Positions 25,872 to 34,646 of a stretch of 59,034 bases of DNA are shown here, one piece after another. Numbering within the stretch: position 1 is the stretch's first letter; the number at the start of each line of letters is the position of its first letter. The DNA is from an uncultured Bacteroidota bacterium (GTDB taxonomy: Bacteria > Bacteroidota > Bacteroidia > Flavobacteriales_D > Sanyastnellaceae), in contig CAIZGX010000030.1 in the NCBI GenBank assembly GCA_903932685.1, forward strand, positions 1 through 59,034, written 5' to 3'. A program made the translations under genes and the position numbers. Below the pieces are notes generated by a model. That model was not told the DNA's origin and did no database searches. It worked only from the letters and a program-made list of their open reading frames with translations.

Positions 25872-26926
25872 TGAACCTTCAACCTAAATCGAAATGGCAT
25901 TCACGCGAGTTGGCGCTTTACGGCACCACCTGCGAAGAAATAAAAATATGGGTGAATTTTTTTCAGGTTGAAATAGATCAGCGCTTGGCTTATGTCGACG
26001 CGTCTCACGCGGAAGGAAGACTAGAAGCCGCCAACGGAATCACCACACACGAGAATCATTTTGTTCTTCAGGAAGAAACGGGACTTGATCAAACGGTTCT
26101 TCAGGAATTCGACGGGGCGTTAGTCAATGGCAATCACCATGCGGCTTCCAACCAAATCATTTTTGTGAATCTTGAAAAAGAAAAGAGTTTAGCAAAGCGA
26201 AGTGCCGAGTTAACAAATGTGTTAGCCGTTGTCCTTCCAGATGGAATGACAGAAGTTCCTGCGTTTGTTCAACCCCTCCTTCAACCCGAAACAAAAATTT
26301 TTAGGTTGAAGGAAGATGTGTTGGAATTTGTTTCAAACTACTTTCAATCGGCTCCTTTGAAAGCATTGATTTTATTGGGTGGAAAGAGCAGTCGCATGGG
26401 GGAAGAGAAAGGGCTCATTCGTTACCACGAGAAGTCACAAGCGGATCATTTAGTTTCTATTTTGGAAGAATTGGGGATTGAAGTTTTTCTTTCCGTTCGA
26501 GAAGAACAGAAAGAAAATTATGCGTTCTTGAACAGACCGTTTATTGCAGATCAACTTCAAGGTGCTGGTCCGCTCGGAGGAATAGCTTCTGCCATGCGCT
26601 CGTTTCCACAAACCGCATTTTTAGTCGTGGCATGTGACCTTCCGAATTTGCAAAAAGAGCAACTCGATTTTTTGTTGAAGAATCGAAACGCGAAAGCCTT
26701 CGCGACGTGTTATGAATCGCCCATGGATGGAGGACCAGAGCCTTTGTGTTCCATCTACGAACCGAAATCTTTTTCCGCCTTAATGAAAGTGTGGGTCAAC
26801 GGAAAGAGTTGTCCGCGGAAAATGCTTTACAACCGGACGGTTGAAATTCTTCCTGTTAAAGATTCGAAATTTTTGGTCAATGCGAATACGCCAGAGGAGC
26901 GCATTCAACTTCAAGAAAAAAAGTAA
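25871..26926 (+). CDS. mobA: Fusion of a degenerate MobB-like domain and MobA (molybdenum cofactor guanylyltransferase)
   Basis: 351 residues in two parts. Residues 166-351 are a MobA nucleotidyltransferase: ALILLGGKSSRMGEEKGLI with the GTP-binding loop, FLVVACDLPNL, and GPEPLCSIYEP. MobA links GMP to molybdopterin to give the guanine dinucleotide cofactor. Residues 1-160 resemble the MobB fold in layout (a glycine loop after strand 1 at LALYGTTCEEIK, then RLAYVDASHAEG like the MobB HDHH region, and ALVNGNHHAA), but the P-loop GxGKTT is missing. This domain probably cannot bind nucleotide normally. It is coupled to moaC and its stop abuts rnpB on the opposite strand. Confidence 0.85.
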   Translation: MNLQPKSKWHSRELALYGTTCEEIKIWVNFFQVEIDQRLAYVDASHAEGRLEAANGITTHENHFVLQEETGLDQTVLQEFDGALVNGNHHAASNQIIFVNLEKEKSLAKRSAELTNVLAVVLPDGMTEVPAFVQPLLQPETKIFRLKEDVLEFVSNYFQSAPLKALILLGGKSSRMGEEKGLIRYHEKSQADHLVSILEELGIEVFLSVREEQKENYAFLNRPFIADQLQGAGPLGGIASAMRSFPQTAFLVVACDLPNLQKEQLDFLLKNRNAKAFATCYESPMDGGPEPLCSIYEPKSFSALMKVWVNGKSCPRKMLYNRTVEILPVKDSKFLVNANTPEERIQLQEKK

Positions 26927-27290
26927 AAGACCGTGAGCGTAAGCCGGGTTCTGTTCATGTGTTGCCACATGTTTCATCATTTATCTATGCGATCTACCCT
27001 CCGAGATTGAGCGAGCAACTCTTCAGTCGGAACGAATCCAACGGCCTCGGTTTATTTGATCTTACAGCCCGCAAGGTTTTCCTAGCTCGCCTTGTTACCA
27101 AGAACGACGGTGGTCTCTTACACCTCCTTTTCACCCTTACCACTATTGCTAGTGGCGGTTTAATTTCTGCAGCACTGTCTGTCCATTAAACTTGCGTTTA
27201 ACGTCCCCCGCTTTTCACAGGGTGCGGCGCTCTGCGCAGCCCGGACTTTCCTCTAGTTTTGCAACCAGCGATGAATCCTCTTCGGTCTTT
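26927..27290 (-). ncRNA. rnpB: RNase P RNA (bacterial type A-like)
   Basis: On the minus strand the conserved 5' region GAGGAAAGTCCGGGC and the conserved 3' region ACAGAACCCGGCTTAC are both present, as is AGAGACCACCG. The ends pair: AAAGACCG at the 5' end (27290-27283) complements CGGTCTTT at the 3' end (26933-26926), making P1. This sets the boundaries to about 364 nt. The P1 3' strand touches the mobA stop codon on the other strand. The RNA is the catalytic subunit that matures tRNA 5' ends. This explains the long stretch without a protein gene. Confidence 0.95.
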
Positions 27291-27294
27291 GACG

Positions 27295-27302
27295 CAAAGG
27301 TA
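27295..27302 (-). promoter_or_regulatory. Candidate -7 element of rnpB
   Basis: Minus-strand TACCTTTG (8/8 to TAnnTTTG), 4 nt before the predicted 5' end of RNase P RNA at 27290, which is the expected spacing to a transcription start. Confidence 0.6.
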
Positions 27303-27348
27303 GTACATTAGCTTTTGATTTTTTTAGTTAGAAGATTGAACCGCGCTC

Positions 27349-28194
27349 ATGATTAAGAGATTTTTCAAATTAGCACATCCGAAGTTTCAGAAATTAATTC
27401 TGGAATACCCTGTTTCGTTTGAACCGCGCTATGGGCATGGACAACCGGCGCATCCGCAATTGCTTTCCATTATTGAAAATGGAAAAGACGAATACGAAAA
27501 GTGGCTGCATAGCTCATTGAAGTATACCGAACATTTTCAAGCTATAAAAAACAACACTGAGAAGCCTACGGCCCAAGAGCCGTTTTGGAACAACTTGTTT
27601 TTGCCGGGTCTAGACATGGTTATGCTGTACACAGCCATCTCTGAATTGAAGCCAAAACGGTATGTTGAAATTGGTTCGGGCAATTCAACCAAGGTTGCGC
27701 ACAAAGCCATTACAGAGCAAGGCTTGAAGACTCAGATTATTTCTATTGACCCCATGCCTCGCGCTGAAATAGACGCTTTGGCGAACACCATTATTCGTTC
27801 TCCGTTTGAAGATTCTAATTTCGATTTTTTGGATGAATTGGAAGAGAACGATATTTTGTTTGTAGACAATTCGCACCGCGTATTTCCGAATTCAGATGCT
27901 ACTGTTTTCTTTTTGGAAGTTCTTCCAAGATTGAAAAAAGGTGTGGTGGTTCAAATACACGACGTATATTTACCATTCGACTATCCGCAGTTTATGTGCG
28001 ATCGTTTTTATTCAGAGCAATACATGTTGGCTGCATTCCTTCTAGCGAACAGCGAAAAATATGCACCCATGATTCCGAATTATTATCTTTCAGAAAACAA
28101 AGAATTAAGTCAAATTATAGAACCCATTTGGAGCGCAATTCCGCACGTTGTGGAAAAACACGGCGGTTCATTTTGGTTGAAAATAGAAAAGTAA
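27349..28194 (+). CDS. Class I SAM-dependent methyltransferase
   Basis: 281 residues. The SAM-binding core starts at RYVEIGSGNSTKVAHKAI (motif I, E-G-SGNST), followed by IISIDPMP (motif II acidic residue) and DILFVDNSHRVFPNSDATVFFLEVLPRL, a pattern of the Methyltransf_24 group. This group includes many O- and small-molecule methyltransferases, and the substrate cannot be named. A hydrophilic N-terminal region of about 90 residues and a C-terminal region with aromatic residues flank the fold. It lies 1 bp before the MFS gene, so the two are probably one operon. Confidence 0.75.
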   Translation: MIKRFFKLAHPKFQKLILEYPVSFEPRYGHGQPAHPQLLSIIENGKDEYEKWLHSSLKYTEHFQAIKNNTEKPTAQEPFWNNLFLPGLDMVMLYTAISELKPKRYVEIGSGNSTKVAHKAITEQGLKTQIISIDPMPRAEIDALANTIIRSPFEDSNFDFLDELEENDILFVDNSHRVFPNSDATVFFLEVLPRLKKGVVVQIHDVYLPFDYPQFMCDRFYSEQYMLAAFLLANSEKYAPMIPNYYLSENKELSQIIEPIWSAIPHVVEKHGGSFWLKIEK

Positions 28195-28195
28195 C

Positions 28196-29482
28196 ATGAC
28201 AGAAACTGCACTTTCTCGCAAAAAGATTCAGAACGGCTGGGCTATGTATGATTGGGCCAATTCGGTTTACAATCTGGTTATTGGCACAGCGATCTTTCCT
28301 ATTTTTTATGGAGCAGTAACAGCTCAGAAAAACGCGGAAGGTGTTATAACTGGACATAAGGTTATGTTCTTTGGCGGACAATATGAGAACACGGAACTAT
28401 TGAGTTATTGCCTTGCTTTTGGTTTGGCTTTGGTGTGTGTGTTGGTTCCCTTGTTCTCTGGAGTTGCGGATTATTTCGGAAGGAAGAAAACGTTCATGCA
28501 GATCTATTGTTATATGGGAGCAGCGGCATCTGCATCGTTGTATTTTTTCGATATTAATCATTTGGAATTGTCAATGATGAGTGTAGTTCTAGCGTCTGTT
28601 GGATTCTGGTGTAGCTATGCCATGTATAATTCGTTTTTGCCTGTGGTAGCAACGGAGGAAGAACAAGATAAATTAAGTGCGAAAGGATTTTCGCTGGGAT
28701 ATATTGGAAGTGTTATTTTGTTGTTGGGAAATTTGATTGCCATTATGGTTTTCAAGATGAGTCCGCGTTGGAGCTTTGTTTCTGTGGCGGTTTGGTGGGC
28801 TGGATTCGCACAAATAACGTTCTCGAGATTGCATGAAGATCGCAAGCACACACAGGTTCACTCTGGAATTTTTTCTCAAGGGTTTCGCGAGCTTCACGGC
28901 GTGTGGAAGGAGTTGAAGCACACGAAGCAATTGAAGAGTTATTTGTTGGCGTTTTTTGTGTTCAGCATGGGCATTCAAACCATCATGCAAATGGCGAGCT
29001 TCTTTGGTGAAAAGGAAATTCAGTTGAAGTCAGATCAATTAATAATTGCCATTCTTTTGGTACAATTGATTGCTATTCCAGGAGCGTTTGTTTTTTCTTT
29101 CGGTTCTCGTCGCTTGGGTAACATTCCTATGTTACAATTGGCGCTGCTTATTTGGGCGGCTATTTGTTATTTCGCGTTTGCCTTTGTGAACGACGTGGTG
29201 ACGTTTTTCATTGCGGCCAGTCTAATAGGATTTATCATGGGCGGCACGCAGTCGTTGGCTCGCAGCACGTATTCGAAATTAATTCCAGGTAGAAAAGACA
29301 CGGCGTCTTTTTTCAGTTTCTACGATGTAACAGAAAAAGTGGGACTCATTATTGGTCTAATTTCATTCGGATTTATTGAAGGTCAGTTCAGCATGCGTTA
29401 CAGCATACTTGCGTTGATATTGTTTTTCCTTGTTGGGTTTGTATTGATGTTCTTCGTTCCGAAGAATAAGGCGGAGGGCTAG
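28196..29482 (+). CDS. MFS transporter, UMF1 (Atg22-like) family
   Basis: A 428-residue protein with about 12 hydrophobic helices. The N-terminus KKIQNGWAMYDWANSVYNLVIGTAIFPIFY is the hallmark of the UMF1/Atg22 branch of the major facilitator superfamily. PLFSGVADYFGRKK is the loop 2-3 motif, and MGGTQSLARSTYSKLIPGRKDTASFFSFYDVTEK is a second family signature. Fungal Atg22 exports amino acids from the vacuole; bacterial substrates are unknown. It is convergent with the UbiA gene (4-bp overlap). Confidence 0.88.
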   Translation: MTETALSRKKIQNGWAMYDWANSVYNLVIGTAIFPIFYGAVTAQKNAEGVITGHKVMFFGGQYENTELLSYCLAFGLALVCVLVPLFSGVADYFGRKKTFMQIYCYMGAAASASLYFFDINHLELSMMSVVLASVGFWCSYAMYNSFLPVVATEEEQDKLSAKGFSLGYIGSVILLLGNLIAIMVFKMSPRWSFVSVAVWWAGFAQITFSRLHEDRKHTQVHSGIFSQGFRELHGVWKELKHTKQLKSYLLAFFVFSMGIQTIMQMASFFGEKEIQLKSDQLIIAILLVQLIAIPGAFVFSFGSRRLGNIPMLQLALLIWAAICYFAFAFVNDVVTFFIAASLIGFIMGGTQSLARSTYSKLIPGRKDTASFFSFYDVTEKVGLIIGLISFGFIEGQFSMRYSILALILFFLVGFVLMFFVPKNKAEG

Positions 29483-30366
29483 ACAAACCTCAAAATAAAC
29501 CCACAAGAAATTCCAACAGCCATAGTAATCTTCAAGATAAGACTGGCTTTATGAAATCCTTCCTTTGAATTCGCCATGAAAATAGCGAAGAGAGAAATTG
29601 TTAGTGGAAGGCACATACCCATTCCAATGAGATAAAGCGTTCCAATAGAATGATGCTGTGTTGCTGCAATAAAGAGTGTAACGCCTCCAATAATTAATGC
29701 TGCAAACAGAAAGAGTAATGCGTAAACACGTGCCGTTTGCGTTCCCATAACCACAGGCAAAGTTTTGTAGTTTTCTGCTGCGTCACCTTCTACGTCTTCA
29801 ATGTCCTTCACTATTTCTCTTGAGAAGTTCAAAGTAAAGGCGAAGCCTGCAAAAACGGTTGTCCAAAAGGCAATGTGCAAATTGGCAAGCTGCGGCCAAA
29901 CACTCCAAATGGGAATAACACCAATGCACAACGAGACCAATAAATTTCCCGATAAAATCCGTTTCTTGAAAAACGGCGTGTACAGTCCAAGAGCAATAGA
30001 TACAACTATGGCTAGAACAAACGGAAGGTAAGAGTGCATGCTCTTTCCGACAAAAAACGAAATAACAATACCGAGGGCCGTTGCAACAATGTGGGAAAGA
30101 ATAACCACTCTTCGTTTCACCTTAGTTTCTACATAAACAGCATCGGGTTTGTTAATGCGATCGACGCGAACATCGAAATAATCGTTAATAAAATTTCCTC
30201 CAGCTGTCAAGAGCACAACCGTAAATATCATTCCAATGAATTGCATCCATTGCGTGAAGTCGCCCGGTGCAATGGTATGCGCATATCCAAAACGAAAAGC
30301 AAACATGGCGAATACAATCATGAGTAGATTGTTCGGTCTTGACATTTTAAATAGCGCTTGAGTCAT
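29479..30366 (-). CDS. UbiA-family prenyltransferase
   Basis: 295 residues (or 288 from the second Met) with about eight helices. Both Asp-rich motifs that bind Mg-prenyl diphosphate are visible: NFINDYFDVRVDRINKPDA and DIEDVEGDAAENYKTLPVV. It transfers a prenyl chain to an acceptor. Flavobacterial proteins like this are often named geranylgeranylglycerol-phosphate geranylgeranyltransferase, but the acceptor cannot be read here; MenA- or UbiA-type roles remain possible. It lies 9 bp downstream of the MOSC gene, so it is likely co-transcribed with it. Confidence 0.85.
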   Translation of the reverse strand: MTQALFKMSRPNNLLMIVFAMFAFRFGYAHTIAPGDFTQWMQFIGMIFTVVLLTAGGNFINDYFDVRVDRINKPDAVYVETKVKRRVVILSHIVATALGIVISFFVGKSMHSYLPFVLAIVVSIALGLYTPFFKKRILSGNLLVSLCIGVIPIWSVWPQLANLHIAFWTTVFAGFAFTLNFSREIVKDIEDVEGDAAENYKTLPVVMGTQTARVYALLFLFAALIIGGVTLFIAATQHHSIGTLYLIGMGMCLPLTISLFAIFMANSKEGFHKASLILKITMAVGISCGFILRFV

Positions 30367-30375
30367 AAAATGATT

Positions 30376-31179
30376 TTATGGGTTGAAGTTAGTGAAAACT
30401 TTCACTTCGGAATGAAAATCAACGACACCCGTTTGAACGGGATAATACAAATCGCCGAGGATAACTTTGTTTTTCACCGTTCGCAATTTCGCGAGTTCAC
30501 GCATGACATCTGTGCGATAAATACCGGTGTTCGGATTGACATTAATCATTCGGCACCTGCCGCATGCCTTGGCTTTGCGAAGTCGGACATTCCCAATATG
30601 AATTTCCTGCCAGTCGTCTTCCTCGAATGAACGTTCGGTTTGGAAAAGCAAATTCGGCCGAAAATATCTAGCGTCTATGGGCTCCTCTAATTGCGCATTC
30701 AGCGCATCGAGCGAAGCTGTTCCAATGACTAAAATGGGAAAACTGTCTGCGAAGGAACTCGCCGTTTGCTCACCGGTAAGAGGAGCCGTTTCTATTCGTT
30801 CAGGATGAAGTGGCATACGAATGAGACGAACTTCTTCCTTCAAAAAATCAGAAAAGAAAGTGTTGAGTTTTTCACCTTCTTCAAATCCGAAAACAATCGA
30901 ATCCCAAACCTTCGATTCAATTTTTTCTTGTTGGAAATCATTCGTTCCAAGTGCAAGATTTTCAGATTTATTGTTGAAGGAAAACGCAAATCCATTTGCG
31001 GAAAGACTTGTCTCAATGAGCGAAAGCTCGGGTCGTTCTCTTCGTGTGATGAACTGATTGTTGGAATCTACCAACATCCAATTTCGATCGAATTTCAATC
31101 CATGTTGAAAGACTTCAGCAGAGGAAAGCTCAATGCCGTTCAATGATTTTACAGGGTAAATTGAAATTGACTTCAACAT
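30376..31179 (-). CDS. MOSC-domain protein (mARC-like)
   Basis: 267 residues: an N-terminal MOSC beta-barrel domain (SISIYPVKSLNGIELSSAEV to LVDSNNQFITRRERPEL) followed by the MOSC domain with the sulfur-carrying Cys region KAKACGRCRMINVNPNTG (Cys206, Cys209). Relatives bind molybdenum cofactor or carry activated sulfur, as in mARC/YcbX amidoxime reductases. With moaC-mobA 5 kb away, a molybdenum-dependent reductase is plausible. The ATG at 31179 is the family start; the frame running upstream into hemE is not used. It diverges from hemE. Confidence 0.85.
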   Translation of the reverse strand: MLKSISIYPVKSLNGIELSSAEVFQHGLKFDRNWMLVDSNNQFITRRERPELSLIETSLSANGFAFSFNNKSENLALGTNDFQQEKIESKVWDSIVFGFEEGEKLNTFFSDFLKEEVRLIRMPLHPERIETAPLTGEQTASSFADSFPILVIGTASLDALNAQLEEPIDARYFRPNLLFQTERSFEEDDWQEIHIGNVRLRKAKACGRCRMINVNPNTGIYRTDVMRELAKLRTVKNKVILGDLYYPVQTGVVDFHSEVKVFTNFNP

Positions 31180-31206
31180 AAAAACGAAGGTAGCACTAGT
31201 CTGATG

Positions 31207-31214
31207 TATTTTTG
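31207..31214 (+). promoter_or_regulatory. Candidate -7 element of hemE
   Basis: TATTTTTG (8/8 to TAnnTTTG), 6 bp before the ATG at 31221, in the 41-bp gap between divergent MOSC and hemE genes. A 7/8 box on the minus strand (TACCTTCG, 31185-31192) may serve the MOSC gene. Confidence 0.45.
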
Positions 31215-31220
31215 CAACAC

Positions 31221-32252
31221 ATGAATTTGCAGAACAATTTATTGCTTCGTGCCGCAAAGGGCGAACAAGTGGAACGCACCCCCGTATGGGTCATGCGTCA
31301 AGCAGGAAGAGTATTACCCGAGTACAGAGCCACACGCGCAAGAGCGGGCTCGTTCATTACGTTGGTTCGCACGCCTGAATTGGCGTGTGAAGTGACACTT
31401 CAGCCGGTAGATATTTTGGGCGTAGACGCGGCCATTATATTCTCAGACATCTTGGTTATTCCTGAAGCCATGGGGCTGCCTTACGAGATGGATGAAGGGA
31501 AAGGACCGCGTTTTCCCAATACCATAAAGACGAAAGAAGATTTAGCGAAGCTTTCAACTACAGAGATTGAAGGTAAATTGAATTATGTTGCTGAAGCATT
31601 GAAGCTAACCAAGAAAGAATTGAATGGAAGGGTACCTTTAATAGGATTTGCTGGCGCGCCGTTTACGCTTTTTTGCTACATGATAGAAGGACAGGGAAGC
31701 AAGGAGTTCGCGAAGGCAAGGAGAATGATGCGTGAAAATCCGGAATTGGCCCATGCGTTGCTTTCAGCGATTTCAGACGCGACTATTTCATATTTGAAAA
31801 TGCAAATAGCATCGGGAGCTGATTTGATTCAACTCTTCGATTCTTGGGCAGGTGTTTTGGGACCCGACTCCTATCGCGAGTTTTCACTTCCATATATCAA
31901 TAGAATTTTAGCAGCCATACCTGACGTTCCGCGCACGGTTTTCGCAAAGGGAGCTTGGTACGCCATTGAGGATTTCGCTAACTCGCCGTGTGAGACCATA
32001 GGACTCGATTGGACCATTCAACCGGAATTGGCACGGAAATGGGCAGGAGCGAAAACAGTGCAAGGAAACTTAGACCCTTCGGTGCTCTATGGAGACTTCG
32101 CTAGCATTAAAAAAGCCACAAGAGAAATGCTTCAAAAGTTTGGAACTCAAAAACATATTGCTAACTTAGGCCACGGAGTTTATCCCGATATTTCTCCAGA
32201 TAACCTAAAATGCTTTATTGATACCATAAAAGAATACCCTAACGAAAAGTAA
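31221..32252 (+). CDS. hemE: Uroporphyrinogen decarboxylase
   Basis: A 343-residue enzyme that removes four acetate carboxyl groups from uroporphyrinogen III in heme synthesis. Signature 1 is [18 protein letters not shown] near the N-terminus, with the catalytic Arg residues; [19 protein letters not shown] carries the catalytic Asp. [22 protein letters not shown] and the C-terminal [14 protein letters not shown] complete the pattern. The ATG at 31221 is preferred over an upstream TTG at 31212 that lies within the promoter box. The next gene starts 1 bp later. Confidence 0.96.
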   Translation: MNLQNNLLLRAAKGEQVERTPVWVMRQAGRVLPEYRATRARAGSFITLVRTPELACEVTLQPVDILGVDAAIIFSDILVIPEAMGLPYEMDEGKGPRFPNTIKTKEDLAKLSTTEIEGKLNYVAEALKLTKKELNGRVPLIGFAGAPFTLFCYMIEGQGSKEFAKARRMMRENPELAHALLSAISDATISYLKMQIASGADLIQLFDSWAGVLGPDSYREFSLPYINRILAAIPDVPRTVFAKGAWYAIEDFANSPCETIGLDWTIQPELARKWAGAKTVQGNLDPSVLYGDFASIKKATREMLQKFGTQKHIANLGHGVYPDISPDNLKCFIDTIKEYPNEK

Positions 32253-32253
32253 A

Positions 32254-33432
32254 ATGATTATGAAACGTTTATTATTAGCTGTATTAACTCTTGCAGTTGT
32301 TGGAGCAACGGCTCAAAAGAAAACTGACAAGGCTGCAGCAGAGCCAAAAGGAATTGTTCCGAATGGAAATTTCGACGACTTCGAATTCAAGTCGTTGAAA
32401 ACAGCAAACCAAGTTGATTTAGCGACGCCATGGATTACCCCCAACGTTACATTGGCTGATCTGTTTTCAAAAGGTGTGAAGAGTCCAAAAATTCAAGTGC
32501 CAACCAACGAGCACGGTATTCAAGAACCAGCTTCTGGTTCGAGCTACGCAGGATTCAGAGCGTATTCAAAAGACCCGAAGAAAACAAGAACTTATTTAGA
32601 AGTTAAGTTGAATCAAAAGCTCGTTAAAGGACAGCAGTATTGCATTCGTTACAGCCTAAGCTTGGCCGAACTTTCTAAATTTGCTGTGAATAACGTTGGT
32701 GTTTATATTACTGATAAGAAATTACAGTATTCAAAAGACAACGCCATTATGGTTGAACCTCAAGTTACCATAACAGACAATGTTGCTATTAACATTATGG
32801 ATTCATGGGAGCATATTTGCGGAACATTCACCGCTGCTGGTGGTGAAGAGTACATCGTAATCGGTGGATTCGGAGCAGAAGATAAAATGAAAGTAGAGAA
32901 GATGAAGAAGCCATCTGCTGTATCTGGTACCGTTGCGAATGAGGCTTACTACTTTTTAGACAATGTCGAAATTGTTTCGATTGATGCAAAGAGCCAATGC
33001 AACTGTTCAAAGAAAAGCAAGCCACAAGCGCAATTTATCTATAGCAGCTCTGTTGCTCGTGAAACCGGCGCTAAGCCTGCGGATATTGTAAATTCAACAG
33101 TAGTTTACTTCGCAGGATTAACTGAAATGATCCCAGGGCAATTCGATTCGAACATCGAAGAAGTTGCAGCTATAATGAAAGCGAATCCATCTATTAACAT
33201 TGAGTTGATTGGTCATTCAGATGTCGATGAAACAGCTGAAGCGAAAGTAGACGAGGAAGTTTCGAATATGGCTGAAAAACGCGCGAATTCTGTTAAAGAA
33301 GCTTTAGTAGGATTTGGAATTAGCGCAACAAGAATCTCTGTAACTTCAGCAGATGATACTCAACCGGCGAGCACATTCAATTCACCTTCAGGACACGCTC
33401 AAAACAGACGTGTTGTTTTCAAAGTGAAATAA
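32254..33432 (+). CDS. OmpA-family protein, paralogue 1
   Basis: 392 residues. A signal peptide (ending GATAQ) is followed by a beta-rich jelly-roll-like domain (about 35-245), a CxC motif (QCNCSKK) and a C-terminal OmpA domain. In that domain the peptidoglycan-binding Asp (IELIGHSDVDET) and Arg (AQNRRVVFKV) are kept, although the middle is divergent (no LSxxRA). It should anchor the outer membrane or its own domain to the cell wall. It starts 1 bp after hemE and is followed by a terminator, then by a paralogue with the same architecture. Confidence 0.85.
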   Translation: MIMKRLLLAVLTLAVVGATAQKKTDKAAAEPKGIVPNGNFDDFEFKSLKTANQVDLATPWITPNVTLADLFSKGVKSPKIQVPTNEHGIQEPASGSSYAGFRAYSKDPKKTRTYLEVKLNQKLVKGQQYCIRYSLSLAELSKFAVNNVGVYITDKKLQYSKDNAIMVEPQVTITDNVAINIMDSWEHICGTFTAAGGEEYIVIGGFGAEDKMKVEKMKKPSAVSGTVANEAYYFLDNVEIVSIDAKSQCNCSKKSKPQAQFIYSSSVARETGAKPADIVNSTVVYFAGLTEMIPGQFDSNIEEVAAIMKANPSINIELIGHSDVDETAEAKVDEEVSNMAEKRANSVKEALVGFGISATRISVTSADDTQPASTFNSPSGHAQNRRVVFKVK

Positions 33433-33450
33433 GAAACGATAATCTTTTTG

Positions 33451-33490
33451 AAGGGGAGCTGCAATAATTTGCGCTCCCCTTTTGTTTTGT
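33451..33490 (+). terminator. Rho-independent terminator after hemE-ompA-like
   Basis: Perfect 9-bp stem AAGGGGAGC/GCTCCCCTT (33451-33459 with 33473-33481) and a 13-nt loop, followed by TTTGTTTTGT. Confidence 0.8.
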
Positions 33491-33506
33491 AGTTAAATTC
33501 GGCACG

Positions 33507-34646
33507 TTGAAGAAATTGATACGATATACTTTATTGCTTCTGGCGCTTTGTAATTTGCAAGGTATTGCCCTCGCTCAGAACTTGGTGCTGAATTCTAGTT
33601 TTGAAGAACACCAAGGCTGTCCTGTCGATTTTAATCAAAGTCAGCTTACACACATTGTCTCTTGGAAACAACCCGGACAAGGAACTCCAGACTATTTTAA
33701 CAGCTGCAGCAAGGCTGTTGGCGTTCCCAAAAATGTATTTGGAAGTGAACCTGCAGCAACTGGACAAGCCTATGCGGGCTTTGTGAACTACACCTTCAAC
33801 AAAAAAAATTACCGCGAATATCTGAGCTCTGAATTGAGCAGACCGCTGAATCCGGGCGAATTGGTTTGTATTGAAATTAGCATTTCCTCTGCAGATTTGT
33901 GCAACTTCGTTACCGATGGTTGCGGAATAGTTTTAAGCTCCAACGAGCTTCGTCAGAAAGGGATGGCTTGTATAGAAATGAAAGCCACCATTGAGAATCC
34001 GCACTTGTATATCCTAGATCAAAAAGACGGATGGGTGAAGATGGGCGATGTTTATCGCGCTTCCGGTGGAGAGCGTTTCATTACCATTGGAAATTTCAAA
34101 AGCGATAAGACTACGATGATTCTTCACAGCACAGGAAACGACAAAGGAATGGGTGACTATAGTTATTTGTACTTAGACGATGTGGTTGTGAAGCCTGTAA
34201 GAACGAAGGAAGAGTGTTCGTGTGAGAACGAAGTCCTGCAGTCACTGGTATTCGATCCGCCGCTTCAATTGAGTCAGTACGATGAAATTCGGTTGGACGA
34301 CGTACTCTTCGATTTCGATAGATTCAATTTAACAGATAGTGCAAAGAAAGAGCTCGATGAAGTCTATGTCTTGTTGAAGAAGAACAAGGCCATGTATTTA
34401 GAAGTGCAAGGACATACAGACAGCAGAGGGAAAGACGATTATAACGTGACGCTTTCTAAAAATAGGGCAGAGGCAGTAGTAAGTTATTTGATGAAGAAAG
34501 GCATAGACCTATCTCGGTTGGAAATAAAATACTTCGGGGCTACAAAGCCAGTGAATTCTAACGATTCAGACGAGGGACGTGCAAAAAATCGAAGAGTAGA
34601 ATTTAGAGTTTTGAAGAAACGATTCGAATTAATTGAGAACAATTAA
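33507..34646 (+). CDS. OmpA-family protein, paralogue 2
   Basis: 379 residues with the same plan as the preceding gene: signal peptide (ending IALAQ), a jelly-roll-like domain (NLVLNSSFEEHQGCP to YLYLDDVVV), a CxC motif (ECSCENE) and an OmpA domain. The OmpA domain is canonical: DVLFDFDRFNLTDSAKKELDEV, VQGHTDSRGKDDYNVTLSKNRAEAVVSYL, IKYFGATKPVNSNDSDEGRAKNRRVEFRV. It probably binds peptidoglycan. The only start near the signal peptide is a TTG at 33507. Its stop directly abuts the stop of obgE on the other strand. Confidence 0.87.
   Translation: MKKLIRYTLLLLALCNLQGIALAQNLVLNSSFEEHQGCPVDFNQSQLTHIVSWKQPGQGTPDYFNSCSKAVGVPKNVFGSEPAATGQAYAGFVNYTFNKKNYREYLSSELSRPLNPGELVCIEISISSADLCNFVTDGCGIVLSSNELRQKGMACIEMKATIENPHLYILDQKDGWVKMGDVYRASGGERFITIGNFKSDKTTMILHSTGNDKGMGDYSYLYLDDVVVKPVRTKEECSCENEVLQSLVFDPPLQLSQYDEIRLDDVLFDFDRFNLTDSAKKELDEVYVLLKKNKAMYLEVQGHTDSRGKDDYNVTLSKNRAEAVVSYLMKKGIDLSRLEIKYFGATKPVNSNDSDEGRAKNRRVEFRVLKKRFELIENN

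Noticed and set aside
25871-26926. N-terminal domain of the MobA protein as MoaE
   Set aside because: No MoaE motifs are seen. The strand-loop layout and the HxxG-like region resemble MobB instead.
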